Assembly: GCA_900073065.1 (NCBI GenBank)
Contig: FJOG01000032.1
Coordinates: forward strand, 316,567-380,566
Source of the DNA: Phialocephala subalpina
Taxonomy: Eukaryota > Ascomycota > Leotiomycetes > Helotiales > Mollisiaceae
Direction: 5' to 3'
Length of the DNA: 64,000 nucleotides
The position numbers and the translations under genes are program-made. Below, piece after piece: positions 1 to 13,400 of this stretch (position 1 is the first letter of the stretch; each line of letters begins with the position of its first letter). The notes beneath the pieces are model-generated. The model did no database searches. It was not told where the DNA came from and was given only the letters and a program-made list of their open reading frames with translations.

Positions 1-430
1 TTATTATATATAATATAAAATTTAATTTTTAAAAAATATTAAAAGAATTTTTTTTAAATATTTTAATTTTGAATTTTAAATTTTAAATTTTGAAATTCGA
101 AATAAATTTCAATTTTTTATTTATTTGAACTTTTATATTTTAATTATATAATTTTCAATAAATAAAAATTTAAAAACCTTTTTATTTTATATTATATTAA
201 ATAATTAAATTAAAAAAAAGAATTTAAATTATAAATAAAAATAAGAAAACTTTTTCTTTAAATAAAACTTTTATATTTTATTATTATAAACGATTATTTA
301 TAATATAATATAAATTTATTTTTATAAAAATTTAATTCGAGATTTTTAGAAATTTATTTGAATTTTTTAAAAATTATTATTAAAATTTAATAAAAATAAA
401 ATAAAAAAGCTTTAATTTATATTTAGTTTG
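1..430. other. AT-rich block, no gene
   Basis: Almost pure A/T with long homopolymer runs and no open frame of note. It resembles the RIP-degraded island further right and probably is the edge of another such block extending beyond the window. Composition rises abruptly at about 430. From 430 to 659 I see only short reiterations of a CTTAGG/CTCAGG-like motif and no gene. Confidence 0.7.
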
Positions 431-659
431 ATTAGAGATTAAATGCGTAAATGAGAAGTAGGTATTACTCAGGGGCTACTTAGGGACTGCTCAGGTTACT
501 TAGGCTATTCAAGTGAGCTAGGTAGGGAGAGGGTGAGCCGAGGGTGATTAGCGCTTGAATAGAAGCAGCGAGCTTACTAACTGACCTTGGGACGAAGAAA
601 AAAAAAGTTGTATTCAACTACCATAAGAAATTTATGTGACCACAATCTTCGACCCAACA

Positions 660-1825
660 TCAAACGTAGTATTTCACTTGCTCCTCGCTCCACTCCCAGA
701 ACTTCTTTGCGATTCCTGTTCCACCCTCCTCCTCAGTCTTGCTTCCTGCCTCAAGATCTTTTCGCAGAGGGCCAAAGCGGCCCCAAGGAACAACTAGTAT
801 GAATGTAAGCACTACACCAAGCGTCATCGAGAAAAGAAAAACGCACTCCAAGCACCGTTATTTTCGGGTTTAACATCTGGCGACAATCCAGCGAACAACT
901 CGGTGTATGCGCCATGAATAGGTGTGTACAACATGAGATTCAGTAACGAGACTTGCCATCCAGACATATGGCGCTGCAGGCCTGTTTTCAAGTTTCCTGG
1001 ATTGAGAGCCTGTTATTTGTGTCAACTGCGATCATTTTTGTACGATATCGATGCCCTAAAAATTCCGAGTGGGGGACCGAAAGAGGACGAATCAAACTTA
1101 CAACGCTGATTACACCGTCACCACCATATCGTCTTGCGTACTCCTTAGCATGGTACAGATTCCCAACTTTCGACACGCCATATTTATGCCAGGCCCCTTG
1201 ATCCAGCTTATAATCCAAGTTATCGATATCCATACCTCCAGCAGGACTGAATCCCTCTGCAGCAGAAGAGCTCGTCCAGACCACACGGACGCTCCCAGGA
1301 GGTTTGACCTTCGCCGTCTTGACCAAAACCGGAGTCAAGAGCTTGGTGAACAGGAACGGCGCAACGCAGTTAGTTCCAAGCTGCTGCTCATAACCTTGTT
1401 TCGTCGTGCTTCCTTGTGGTGATACCATGACCCCAGCATTATTCCATAGAACATCCAGCTGATCCTCCTTTGACAGAAATTCCTCCGCAGACGCCTTGAT
1501 TATTGTCAGATCATCGAGATCGAGGCGGAGGAAGATCAATTCGCCTTTCGAGTCGGGGAAGGTGGCTTTGATGGAGGAGATGGCTGCGTTGGCTTTGTCT
1601 TGCGATCGCGCTGCGAGGTACACCTTCGCGTTGTGAGAATAGAGGATTTGAACGAGCTCTTTTCCTACACCACTGCTAGAGCCGGTCACTATGAAGACCT
1701 GAAGACGTCAATCGTTGATGCGCCTACGGACAGGTAGGTCTGCATACCTTTCCCGCTTGGTCAGGGGCTGTCTTCTCAGTGAAGTTGGCCGTTGGAGGGA
1801 ACGTTTGGCTCAATTGGTTACCCAT
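660..1825 (-). CDS. Short-chain dehydrogenase/reductase, four exons
   Basis: Predicted exons are 1748-1825, 1102-1698, 856-1009 and 660-793, giving 320 residues. Introns of 49, 92 and 62 bp all have GT-AG ends and keep the frame. The N-terminus runs MGNQLSQTFPPTANF, then a Rossmann glycine motif TGSSSGVG (31-38), NNAG (112-115) and the catalytic Tyr-x3-Lys as YGVSK (Tyr199, Lys203). After the catalytic helix comes LNPGNLKT, the usual substrate-loop start. The C-terminal stretch VVPWGRFGPLRKDL is typical of fungal SDRs related to retinol dehydrogenase/WWOX-like reductases. It should be an NAD(P)-dependent oxidoreductase; the substrate cannot be told. The length is normal for the family and no defect is visible. 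An uninterrupted reading would truncate it at both ends, so the spliced model matters. Confidence 0.9.
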
Positions 1826-2565
1826 TGTTGCTGTTGATATGCGAGCCGATGCTGCGCTGGAGGATGGAATAATAAGGTTGTCTCATAGTAGGATCCAGAA
1901 GCCAGAGGCAATAGCACCAGGCCGGGCATTGCGGCAGCGACGAAGTTGGTTTCAGCATCCTAAACATTCGATGGCAACATGATCGTTTTCGGGTTGCCGG
2001 CCCAATATTGTGCCGCAGCGAATGTCACCGGGCGTTATCCATTGCGGTGCCACCAACCCCGCGCTCGCTTCTAGGCACCAGTTACAGGGCACTTACAGAG
2101 GCTTCAGTAAGGTCACGTGCGCGAACGCAAAGCCTGGGGCATCGCCACGGATACTGGGCAAGGGCATTGCAGGTAGTCAGGAATAGACAATTGTGGTGTC
2201 GTGTCGTCCGCGATTCGAGGACTGCAAATTCAACTGCGACAACGTACTAGAGTATTTTCCCTCACCTCCGTTTTGCTCCCCTTCCGCCCCGCTCTCTCCA
2301 CGCCGCCCTATGTCTCTCTAAATCAACGCCATCCTCACACCTTTCTAATGTGGACTTATTATTATTATGAATATTTGCAAGACAATTTAGATTGTGAAAA
2401 CAATTCTGAATATTCTTCTTGAGTTACCATCAAGTCATTGAAATCAAATAGATAAGATGTTTAATTTTCAATATTCCAATACTTCAACAGATCTCCCATG
2501 TAAAACTGCGAACAATATTTCCATTTGTTGTACCGTGCATCACTTCTTGAGGTCGCCGGCGATCC
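1826..2565. other. Intergenic, no gene recognised
   Basis: Upstream region of the SDR gene. Short frames exist on the plus strand but none shows a recognisable protein or plausible splicing. Composition becomes AT-richer after about 2340. Confidence 0.5.
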
Positions 2566-3074
2566 TCAAGATAAACACTCAATAATGAAATGACCTCTAA
2601 CTTCGTGGATAAACCCCTTCTGATCCTGCAACCAAAACGTATGCGCTTTTCTCCATTTGTCGTCGACCAGGGAAGTATGTTGGACCGATTGTAGTTGAAG
2701 GAGACCACCGAGGGATTGGCAAAGCCATACGCCTACCAAAATTCACTAACAAAACCATCCAAGTAGACCGGTAACTCAGAATTGAAACCCCAACCTGGAA
2801 GCGTCACAAATTCTGTTCTGGAGATGTTTGATTGAAAGCCGATATCGACAGAATTGTGGTCAAACATTAACATGAGGTAAGGGGTAGGCTCGGAGCCGGT
2901 TACATCATGAACGAATGTGGCTGTACACATACTCCGGTCGTCATCAGGAATACAGACCGGAATTTGTACTGTGTCGAATAGGTAGGTCAACATTGGAGGT
3001 CCGTCTCGACGTTGGAGTTGTTTGGCAGAAGCAGTCGTTGGTGAAAGTGGACTTCCGAAGTTTACACAAGCCAT
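2566..3074 (-). pseudogene. Frameshifted copy A of an unrecognised small protein family
   Basis: An ATG at 3074 opens a frame (MACVNFGSPL...) of about 110 codons that ends at a TAG near 2734. In another frame just downstream the protein resumes as GGLLQLQSVQHTSLVDDKW and runs to a TGA at 2566-2568. The resumed part aligns residue for residue with the intact-frame part of the second copy at 3752-4115, and both carry FDHN and SEL motifs earlier. The spacing between the two frames is about 11 nt longer than in the other copy, too short for an intron, so I read this as a frameshifted gene. No family was recognised. A still-functional spliced gene is possible but less likely. Confidence 0.5.
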
Positions 3075-3751
3075 GTTCAACAAGCTGACTATGTGTTTGA
3101 GTGCATTTTACATCTTGGGAGATTGCTTGCCCATCTGGCTGGTATCGCAGAATAAGAATAGGAGTTTTGAAATGCTCGAGTTTACGGGGGTGTGGCGTTT
3201 GACAGAGCTTTGTTGGACTCGTCTTCGAATTTGCAGCTCAAATCGTGGAAGATCCTTTTACGCAGAATTAAGATTATTATGTTTGAGTAGGGAAAGAAAA
3301 TATTCAGAAAGGATGAAGAGCCCTATCTTTTCTAGAAGGGAGCATGTGGTCAATTCGAATCACATGTAGCTCCGCTTCCGTTCAATCACATGCAAGCCTT
3401 ACGTTCGATATATTACGGTCGATGATTGGGAACAGGGTGTCAAACGCCAAACATGCTCGTAAGCGTAAATTTTGGGAATGATACTCAAAACAATCGTAGG
3501 GCCACAATCGCTGAAGTAAAGGTTGAAACTACGGCATAAATAGTCTTGGGAAATTTGTTGGTATTCTTACGTTCTCACAGGTATACACTGCACGGGTTTT
3601 GATGTAGAAGTACTTTGGCTACAGGCATTCTATGATCTAGTACCTAGAGAAACGCCTGGGCACGGTGTGTAGAAGCCAGCTGCCAATATGCCAGGTTACC
3701 TGCGAGGAGCCATTTTCTGGCCTTTCACATCATCGACGCCTTTCAGCTTGT
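3075..3751. other. Intergenic between the two broken paralogs
   Basis: No convincing coding frame on either strand; several short frames lack any supporting similarity. It probably contains the former promoter of copy A and the 3' region of copy B. Confidence 0.45.
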
Positions 3752-4115
3752 TCAGTAACGAAACTGTCCATTAAATTGCCTTAACAATCCAAAATAGTCC
3801 TGAGTGTTCTCTACATATGCAAGGTTCCAGTGATCGTCGACTAGCGGGTATGTCAAGGTATAGTATATGAATGTAACCCCACCTTTCCCCGCCTCTGGCC
3901 AGTTTCGATCAACGTGGACGAGGAGAAAGTCGTGGAGTTCTGAACTAAAGCTGTAATCACCAGGCGCGGCAAGCTGATCTCTGGTGACGTAGTCGCCGTA
4001 GCTGATTTGAATGCAATTATGATCGAACATGTACAACTTAGTTCCATCACTATTGCGATCTGAAAACGGAAAATATTGGACTATAGTGTAGGTACAATCG
4101 GGTTCGGTTAAAACT
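3752..4115 (-). pseudogene. N-terminally truncated copy B of the same small family
   Basis: An open minus-strand frame runs from a stop near 4116 to a TGA at 3752-3754, about 120 codons, with no ATG before an internal methionine. It includes KLYMFDHN, RDQLAAPGDY, FSSELHDFLL and LVDDHWNLAYV, each of which has a counterpart at the same spacing in copy A (2566-3074). The frame stops exactly where the AT-rich island begins, so the 5' part of the gene seems lost to that insertion or decay. Function is unknown. Confidence 0.5.
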
Positions 4116-4124
4116 CGTCACGTG
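4092..4124 (+). repeat. Left arm of a 33-bp inverted repeat bounding the AT-rich island
   Basis: The reverse complement of this 33-mer matches 24629-24661 at 27 of 33 positions without gaps. Both begin CACGTGACGAGTTT and end CCCGATTGTAC. The arms sit at the two outer borders of the AT-rich island, 20.5 kb apart, like terminal inverted repeats. The left arm overlaps the truncated paralog frame, so it could also be duplicated host sequence. Confidence 0.55.
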
Positions 4125-4996
4125 AAAAAAGCACACCCTATTATCACTCGCAAATATTTCTTTTATTTTCCTATGCAATTTAGCTTATATAGGCTTAAAA
4201 TGAAAGTATTTAATAATTTGTTACTTCTCTTTTATTCTTAAGATATACTTTATATTTCTTAAGTATAAAATTATATAACTTTAAAAGAAAATTCTTATTT
4301 ATTTAATATTATTCCTTTAATATAATTTCTATGAAATTTGCTTTATTTCTAAGTTTATATTTGCGTTTCTTAAGTTTATTTTTAATGGGATTAAAATTTG
4401 GAGATTATAAAGAATATAATATTTTATTAATTAATTAATTAATTTATTTTTTAAATATTAAATAAAAATTTAATAATATATTAAGAAGTTTTATTTTATT
4501 ATAAGATAACTTTATTTTTAAGTTTTTTTTCTTATTTTATTATTAAATAAAATAAAATGATTTTAAAGAATTTAATAATAATATTTAGAGTTTATATTAT
4601 ATTTTTTAAAAGAATATAAATAAATTTAATTTCGTTTTTATAAAATTAAGTTTATATTTTTATAATTAGTTTTCTATTCTTAAAAGAAAATCTTAAATTA
4701 TTATTAGTATACTTTTAATCCCTTTAATTATATAGAATATAATTCCGTTTATTTTTATTTCGAATATAATTTTATTATTTTAATATATTTTCCTCGAATT
4801 TCTTTTCAATTTAAATTGGTTTTAATAATAAGCCTTTTTCTTCTTTTTATATAAAGGATTTAAATAAAGCTTTTTACGAGGTTAATATTTTACTTTATTA
4901 TATTATTTGAGGATTTTGAAGATTATATAATAATTAAATCGTTTTTTAAATTTGAATAATATTTCGAATATTTTTAAAATTATTTTTGATTTTATT
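4125..4996. other. AT-rich, RIP-like sequence left of the LTR element
   Basis: Strongly A/T with many short A/T palindromes and no readable protein. It lies between the left inverted-repeat arm and the 5-bp target duplication of the LTR element, so it predates that insertion. Confidence 0.6.
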
Positions 4997-5001
4997 ATAA
5001 T
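4997..5001. repeat. Target-site duplication (left), ATAAT
   Basis: ATAAT directly precedes the LTR at 5002 and is repeated at 24288-24292 directly after the other LTR. A 5-bp duplication is what Ty3/gypsy integrases make. Confidence 0.85.
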
Positions 5002-5263
5002 TGTGAGGTATAGAATAAAAGGAGGCAATAATAGGTTAGATTGGTACTAGACTAATTTCTATCTTTTTGCCAGAGATTCAGAGGGCCCCTATATACAGAA
5101 TAACAGCCTAAGAATAATAGCCGCATAATCCTCGTAAGACTTCTTACGCTACGCGTAAGTTTACGCGAGCTTTACGTAGGTTATAGAGGCTGCGCAGCCT
5201 TAGGTGGTGGCTATAAGCCAATTAGAGGCTGCGTTAATAGGATACCCAATCCTATACGTAATA
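5002..5263 (-). repeat. LTR (3' LTR in element orientation), strongly mutated copy
   Basis: It aligns without gaps over 262 bp to 24026-24287. By eye there are about thirty differences and all are transitions, mostly with A or T in this copy, consistent with RIP. The terminal CA has become TA here. Confidence 0.92.
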
Positions 5264-7109
5264 CGATTCCCTTTCCCTACGATATTATCCTCGGTATTAA
5301 ATCTCTATTATAAGCCTCATTAACTCTTTGTAACGGTCGCTATAAACTTCCGTTGCCTTTACGTCCTTTGTGAAGTTCGAATTACATAAGTACAAGATAA
5401 AAGTACCCTTTAATTGATTTATTTCCATTAGATCAATAAGTTAATTTCAGTGGTTTGCCGATAGCGTATCGTAAGAATATATAAATGGGAAGATTTTCTT
5501 GTAAACTAAAACTTAAAGTAAGAGCTTACTATATTTCTATAGTAATTATAGTAATAATTATCCCGTTAATTAATAAATAAAATAGTAATTTACTCCTTTT
5601 ATAAGTAAAGTAGTACGAAGACCCTCACATGCTTTAATAGAGACCCTTTAGACTTCAAAAGAAACAAATAACCTCCTAAATAAACTTTAAACCTTTGCAA
5701 TATAATTCTCGCATCGCGTTTTCTCAATAGAGCATCGTAATTAAAGGGCTAATTAGCGTTCGAATTGTAATCGCGAGCGTTTTACGCTATTTGACTGGTT
5801 AGAATCGGGGTAATTTATTCCTAATCCGGTATAGCGTGACTCTCGAAGGTCGCGAAGCGAGGCTTTAAGTCTCTTTTATATAATCGAGAGATATTCTCTT
5901 TATATTTGGTTTCTTTAAATTATTTCGCACTTCCGTAATTAAACTTTAGAAGCTTCCTTTTATTTTCTAATTTTTATTCGATATATCGATTACCTTTGTC
6001 CAGTTTACCCCTTTTACTTCTATTATAAGTAAGAAGCGTAAAGGTGCCGGAAAGATTAATTTAAATAAACGTTTTCGTAAGGAGATTAATATTACTTGGT
6101 TTAAAATCGGGCGTTATCTCCGTTGCTTTAAGCACTTTATAGTTGATCCTTAATATAAATATAAATTAAAGTTTAATTCGAAGAATTGCGAGAAGTATAA
6201 TAATAAAGGAAACCCTTGTAAAAAAGTATATATACCCCTCGAAGTATTTGCGATATAACTAATTAATGTAAATCCTATACAAGTTTTATACGCTATTCCG
6301 TGATTTAAAAGATTGCGCTAAAGCTTTCTTAGAAGATATAATTTAAGACTTTTGCTCTAATTTTGATTTAGACGAGTTTTAAGTTAAGTTCGGGTTAATT
6401 GACTCTTCTCGGCGTATTAAAGTGGATAAGGAGTTTTCTTTGGAGGAGGTCTTTAATAAGTGGTACGCCCCCGAAGTAAGTCTTTCCATTTTATTATTCT
6501 TAGGGTCGTATTAATACTTTGAGTAGTTTTTTAAAAACTTTTATATTGCTAGTATGAAAATTACTACGCAAATAAGGATAGACGCTTATAAGTTTAATGT
6601 CCTTAGCGCTTCTAGCGTTGAGATTATAAAGCTTCAAGTTTTGAGAGAGTTGATTACCGCTATTAAAAGTTTTAACGCCTCCTTTCGATTTGCGGTATAT
6701 GTCTAATTGACCTCGGTAACTATTACTAACTCCTCTTAGTACTCTATCGTCGATAAGGAGGAGGAGGATGATAATAGTATCCCTACGGAAGTACTGCGGT
6801 AGTTTGAGAAGGAGGTTTAAGCTTTGGCGTTTTTAGGGTGTTTTGCTTTTGGCGTATAAGTTTTGCGGCGTTTTTCGGTTATAAGACCCTTTCTAGCGAA
6901 ATACTCGGGGCTATTAAACCATTATATAATGAAACAGATTTTAACCAATTGATTTCTATCGATTTATATAATTAAAACAAAAACAAAAACAAAAGCAAAC
7001 AATTTACGCGTATTTTCGAAGTTTACCGCGTTTCCGCTTTAACTTTTCTACTATTTAATCTTTTGTCGAGAAAAGTAAATCGAGGCTTTTGCGGCGTTTA
7101 AAAGGTCGA

Positions 7110-8700
7110 ACTTCTCTAAGATTATAATTTTCATTATAAGAATCTAATAATTCTTTCGCGTTTCTAAAGTTGAAGTAAATTAATAATTATATATTATAAT
7201 CTTCTAATTACCTTTTCCACTTGATCAAATATTTGCGGTCTTTATTACGGCTATCTTATTTGTGATCTAAAATAGTTTCCACTTTTTATTTTTACTCGTT
7301 ATCGTCGTTAGTAAACTTCGGGTTAACGCTTGTAAAGAAATCTTCCGATTATTTACCGGCGCTAGCGATATACTCCTCGAGGAGAGAGATATAGAAAACA
7401 AAGTAAAGCTAAGAATATAAAGAGAGTAGTTTAAGCCTATAAACGGCTTTACCGATATACTCCTCGATTTGAAATAGCCCGATAAATTTAAAAGCGAATT
7501 TCTTTGGTTTTAATCGAATGTTTTTCGTAGATAATAAGACTTATAACCTTACCGAGAAATACTTATCGAGCCTATACTTATTATAATACTTTTCTTTGTT
7601 TTTCTGCACGCGATCTTAGAGCTTTTAAAAGTTTTTTCTTTTTTTCTTTATAATTTCTATTCGTTATCATACAATTAATACTTCCTTTTAAAGCTTATTT
7701 TTAAAGTTCTATAGTAAACGTGGGTTATAACCGTAAACGACTTTAAAGAGAATCGTTTAAAGCGTTTAGTACTTCAAATTATTATAAGTAAATTCCGCGA
7801 ACGAAAGTTTATTTGTTTAATTGTTTTTCTTAGCGTTATAATAATAATGTAAATAGTATTTAAACACTTGATTTTGGCGTTTTATTTGCCCGTCAATCTG
7901 AGGATAAAACGCTATAAAGAGCCGTTATTTACAAAAGAAATAAAAATAAAATACAATTTAAAACCTTAAAATAAAAACGCTATTACGGTCCGAAATAATA
8001 CCGTTAAAAGTCCCGAAGTTACTAAAAACTCTATTTTATAATAAATTAATTAGCTCGAGAGTATTAATAGTTTTATAATAAAGGATATATTTCGCTATCT
8101 TTAAATAATAGTAAATAACGACGAATATATTATCGAAGTCGTCTCCGTTAAGATTTTTATAAGAGGGTAGTCTTATAATAAAATCCATTGATATTTCCGA
8201 TTAAGGTCCAATAAATTGCGGTAAGGTACTAAGAAGCCCGTAAAGCGTATAACGCTTGGCCTTAATTCTTTAATAAACGTCGTATTCTCGAATATAATTA
8301 CGAACGTCGTTTTTAAGCCCTCTTTAGTAATAAGCTCTTCGAATAAGTTCTAGCGTTTTATTTACGTCGAAGTGGCCTACTAAAAGGTCGTCGTAATAAA
8401 ACTTTACGATTTCGGCTTTAAATACGAAGTTATAAAGTATAAAAACTCTACTATTTCAACGTAGAAGCCCCTATTTATCGACTTACCAAATTTCCTACTT
8501 TTAAGAGTTCTTTTTGCGCGTTTTATCGGCCCGTATTACCTTATTATACTCATCGTTTTACTGCGATAGCAAAATGAGGTTTGCGACGAAATCGGTAAAA
8601 AGTATTAACGTAATATTCGAACGCGTTACCGCACATATTTATAATCTTAAGATTAATTATTTGCAATTAATTAAATTTATTAACGATTAAAAGTTTTGAT
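7110..8700 (-). pseudogene. Chromovirus integrase and C-terminal chromodomain remnant
   Basis: Read on the minus strand with RIP stops ignored, the stretch from about 8.2 to 7.4 kb gives integrase-like text, including a segment close to the usual 'DGQ-ERxNQ' region. Around 7.27-7.13 kb it gives ILDHK, KYLIKWKRYLEDYN and NAKELLDSY, the pattern of a chromodomain that guides integration into heterochromatin. Stops are nearly all TAA/TAG. Domain edges are approximate. Confidence 0.75.
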
Positions 8701-9059
8701 CGCTATACTCCCTATTAAAAACTTTATCTATAGATAAATAATCGTTTATAATTTTTATAACGGGGTTTCGAAGGTCTTTAATTTTCACTTTCAAATTATT
8801 AGTTTGGACTTTTTAATCGAAATCTCTTTACTTATCAATTAAAGCTAAATTCGATTTATACGTCGCAAATAAGCATCGTATAATCGGAGATACTTTTAAT
8901 TCGATCGAAATATCGCGGATTACAATTACAAACTTCCCTTTTAACTTATTTTGAAAAGTAAAAAGCTAAGAGTCTTTAAAGGCCTCTTTAAGTAACTTAT
9001 TATTATAATCCGATCGACGACTTAATCCATTTATTGGATTTAACGAGCTTTTCCGATAA

Positions 9060-10400
9060 ATAATCTCAAAATCGTAAAAAATAAAATATATAATCCATTT
9101 TACTTGTCGCCCCTCTAAATACTTTGTATTCATTTAATATTTGAGGTTATTATAATCAATAATCACTTCTATAATATACTTAGCACCTTCAAAGTAATAT
9201 CGCTACTCTTTAAAACTCTCGATAATCGCTAGAAGTTCTTTGTCGTAAATTGCGTAATTTCTTTCCGTATCGTTGATTTTGCGGGAAAAGAAGGTTATAA
9301 AGTACTAATAACGCTTCGGACTACCCTTTAAACCCTTTTATTGCGATAAAGTCCCTACGATAGCAAATTTCGACGCGTTAATTTCTAGACGAATCTTCTT
9401 CGCTAAATCAAAATAGATTAAAAAGGGGGCCTTTATAAAAACTTCCTTCAAATCTTTAAAGCTTTATTTAACTTCTATTATAAATATAAATTCTCTCGTT
9501 TTCACGCTTTTCTCTATACCTTTAAATAGCTTTAAGAGGCCTATAATTACGCCAAAGAACCCGTGCACGAAACGGTAATAAAAGTTAATAAACTTTAAGA
9601 AAACTTAAACTTCTCGAAAAGAAATCGATTTAAGCCATTTAACGATTATCCGAACCCTTTCCGAGTTTAAGTATACTCCGTCGCAATTGATAATAAACCT
9701 AAGAAACTCTATTTACTTCTTACTAAACTTATATTTGTTGAGTTTAGCGTAGAGCTTATATTTGCGGAGCTTTTTTATCACTTAAAGTACGTGCGATTCG
9801 TATTTAATAAGATCTCGAAAGTAAATCAAAATATTATTTAAATAAACTACGATAAAATAATTTAATAAGCCTAAAAGAGCCCCGTTAATATACGCTTAGA
9901 AAATTACTAGCGCGTTCGTTAATTCGAATAGTATTACTTAGTATTTAAAGTAATTATAACGAGTTCGAAAAATTATTTTCTAAACGTTTTCCCCCCGAAT
10001 TCGTATTCGGTAGTAAGCGTCTTTCAAATCTAATTTAGTGAAAATCTGGGCACTTGTAAAGCGATCCAAAGTCTCGTTAATTAAAAGTAAAAAATATTGG
10101 TTTTTAATCGTTACTTTATTAAGACTTCTATAATCTACGTAAAGTTTTAAACCTTCGTTCTTTTTGGGTACGAAGAATATAAAAGCTTTCATAGGACTAA
10201 TAAAAAGGCGTATCCACTTTTTCTCGAGAGAAATTGCGATATAATCGCGAAATACCACGAGTTAAAGTTTTAAAAAGTTATATAAAGGCTTATAAAGTAC
10301 TTGACCCTCTATTTTAATCGTATACTCGTATCCACTTTATTCGGGAAAAATAAAAGTTACCCTTTCGTCAAAGATATCTTTATAACCCCGGAGATACTCC
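9060..10400 (-). pseudogene. Ty3/gypsy reverse transcriptase and RNase H remnant
   Basis: The minus frame 10258-9980 is still open and reads FVPKKNEGLKLYVDYRSLNK, then FTKLDLKDAYYRIRIR, the N-terminal fingers/palm of a gypsy reverse transcriptase. Further down, around 9.3-9.1 kb, RNYAIYDKELLAIIESFK and YFEGAKYIIEV match the RNase H segment. The catalytic palm box between them is not legible. Stops and transitions point to RIP. Confidence 0.85.
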
Positions 10401-13400
10401 GGTAGAATAATCTCTTGCTTTTAAGTAGTTATAAAAACTCTCGATATCTCCGACTTTTAAGGGGTAAGTAATTCTACTTTTGAATTTGAGTATTTACACT
10501 TCCTATAATTAATTAAATAATCGCATTCTTTTCTCCTAAAGAAGATTATATAAACTTCGGTATTTAATTCGGTTTTGAGAAGCTTTATAAACTCGAAGGG
10601 GCTTAAAACCTTAATATTATCTTAAGTTGCCGTATAAACCCATTTCCCCATTGATTAATCGTAAATACTAGTACTTTTCTTAATAAACCAATTTCTCTTT
10701 AATATTATCTTATAATTCGATTTATCGCAACCGTAAAAGCGCTATTTAAAGTCATGAGTTTACCCATGGTTATTAGTAATAATAAAGTCTAAATCATAAT
10801 AATTAGAAACTTAGAAAACGTATCCGTCAAAAATCGCAAAAAATACGTCGCACTTAGCGTTAAAAACAAAATTGTTCCTCTTCGCCACGCGATTATCGAT
10901 AAAGCAATTATCGGCGCTAGTATTTCCCATCCTTTCCGTAGTTAATTCGGCATTTGTATTATGGCGGGGCGATCTATTCTACTTTAGAAATCCTTATTTA
11001 TAGTAGTAATTTCGGAGGTTTATATTAGCTACGTATCCTCTAGTATATAAGGAGCTTTTTACTCTCTGAGAAATAATAAGAACTTTTTACCACTTTATTT
11101 TGCTAGCTTTACTACGTATAACGAATAATTATAAGAGCGAAATCAAATATTTGCTAAAGCTTATAAGTTTACTATAATTATACAAGATTAAATAGTTTTC
11201 TTCTAAGAAAACTATTACTTTTTTATATTGGCGAGCGAAGCCAGGAATCCTAAAGTAATACTATTTAAATATCACGAATTATAGCTTATAAGAATTATAT
11301 TTTGAGTATTGCGATTATTATTAAAGAATTTAAACTATTGGAATTCGGAGGTTAAAAGTTAATTAACGAAAAGCAAACTTTTCTTTATTTATTGATTTAC
11401 CGATTTAAAATTAAAGAAATTGGATTGCGAGATAATAAAATTACAAAGGAGTATTAATTCTTGGAATTTACGTATTGAATCATTCGATATAATTAGTATA
11501 ATAGCGAATAAAAAAAAGAAGAAAATTAGTTTACAACGATTAAATACGGAAATTAGTTTCCCGATTAATATTATTTCTATTGGGAGTTAGAATACGAATA
11601 TTAGAGACTTATCGTGGAGATAGAAGGAAATTCATATTTTAAGAAGCGAAATTATAATATTATTTTGTATTTTAGTCTTAACCTTTTTAGGAATCGCGAT
11701 ACAAGGAATACTCGGAATAATTTTAATATTGAATTTATAGTAGTTTAAAAAATGTTAATATTTACGAGGAAACACGAAACGGATTCAAATAGAAGCTTTT
11801 ATATAAGAAGAAAGAGCGGCGATACGCTTTACTCGAACAATTAAAAAGATTAAACCTCGAGTAAAATTCAGAACTCGAAATTTCTTTTTAACTATAAACG
11901 CTATAAGTAAGAACTATTCTCATAAGAAATTTTCACTCGATAGTATTTACTTAAAGAAACGAATTTCTCTCGGATTACTAAAGTAATTATTAATTTACAA
12001 ACTAGTTTTCACGAGTTACTCTCGATATAATTTAATATTAAGCGATTATTTTTCTATTATAGTACTAATTAATACTCTTTTAAGCGGTTTTTTAAACGGC
12101 GAAAAAAACTCCTCCGAGATAAACTTACTTCGAAATACTATTCCTTTGTATAACGACGAAAACGGATATTTTGCGGCCCCGATTACGTAGTATATCCTTG
12201 TTCTTAATATATAGTTACCCCTTTTTAAGACCCTTTAAACGCTTTACTTTAACGGAGAAAATATCACGGCTTTTATAGAGTAATAAAACGATATTTGTAA
12301 AGACTTTAAAGTTTTTATTATTACGAAGAAGAATTAAATACCGCGATACGTTTCTCTTTTTTATTGCGATTAAATTTGTTTTATATTAAATTATTATATT
12401 AAATTCTACGATAAAGAAAAATTCTACGCCGCTTTTAAAGAAGATTTCAAGGAATAAAACTAAAAGAACTTTAAAATTAGCTTAAGATTTTTACGCCGAA
12501 TTATTATATAAACTTTAAATAAATACTTATTAATTAAGATTTACGTAGAGATATTCGATCGAGTATTTAGAGATTTAATTAAAAAGGGAGCGATAAACTC
12601 GAAATTACGAGGCAATAAACTTATAAAAAGTTTTTCTTTTAATATTAAGGATAAGATTCTCAAGGAAACCGATTACGATTTAAAGGACTTCGCTATTTAC
12701 GATTACGAGAAGATGAAAAAGAAGGCTCTCGATACTTATACGTATAAAGAAAAGAGAAAACGTTATATTGAAACTATCGACTTAAAGTATATAAAGCTCA
12801 AAGAAGAATACTTAGATATCGTAGTCTAACGAATAGTATTTAACCAACGTGATTATTTCTCTTTGTTTATCCTACTTAAATTACTCGTTAATAATACTTA
12901 GTATATTACTCCGAAGAAATATAAGAAAGCGTCGTTTACTCTTTAACTTATTATTTCACGGCTATAAAAACCTCGATTATTATCTTCTTTTAGACTCGAA
13001 AGCAACGTGGAAAACTTTGCCGTAACTATAGAAATACTCTCTTTTACTTTTATTATTTTCTCGAGTATTAAAGACTCGATAGATAATAATATTATTATAA
13101 TGGCCCAAAAAATAAATAGATTTATAGTTACTTTGAATTATAATTAGAATTAAAATTGACTTTAATAATAGGGTTATTCTCGTGGCTATAAACGAAGAGA
13201 GGATTTCGATCGTGGATATAGTAAATATAATAACTTCGAATAATATAACCATGAAAACTCTTATAATTTAGGATTTAATAACCTTCTATAGAACGTGCAA
13301 CCCACGGTTCAAGGGAATATAGTGGAAGTCAATACGGCGGTTACGTATAACGCTTAACCTAGAGAATTTATATACTTCGGATATTATAAACGTAATAAGA

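Noticed and set aside
2734..3083. Start of the small paralog at 3083
   Set aside because: That codon is TTG; the first ATG in frame is at 3074.
12980..13252. 90-codon minus-strand frame in the AT-rich block
   Set aside because: It is a chance frame rich in I, N and K opposite the nested element's gag region, with no motif.
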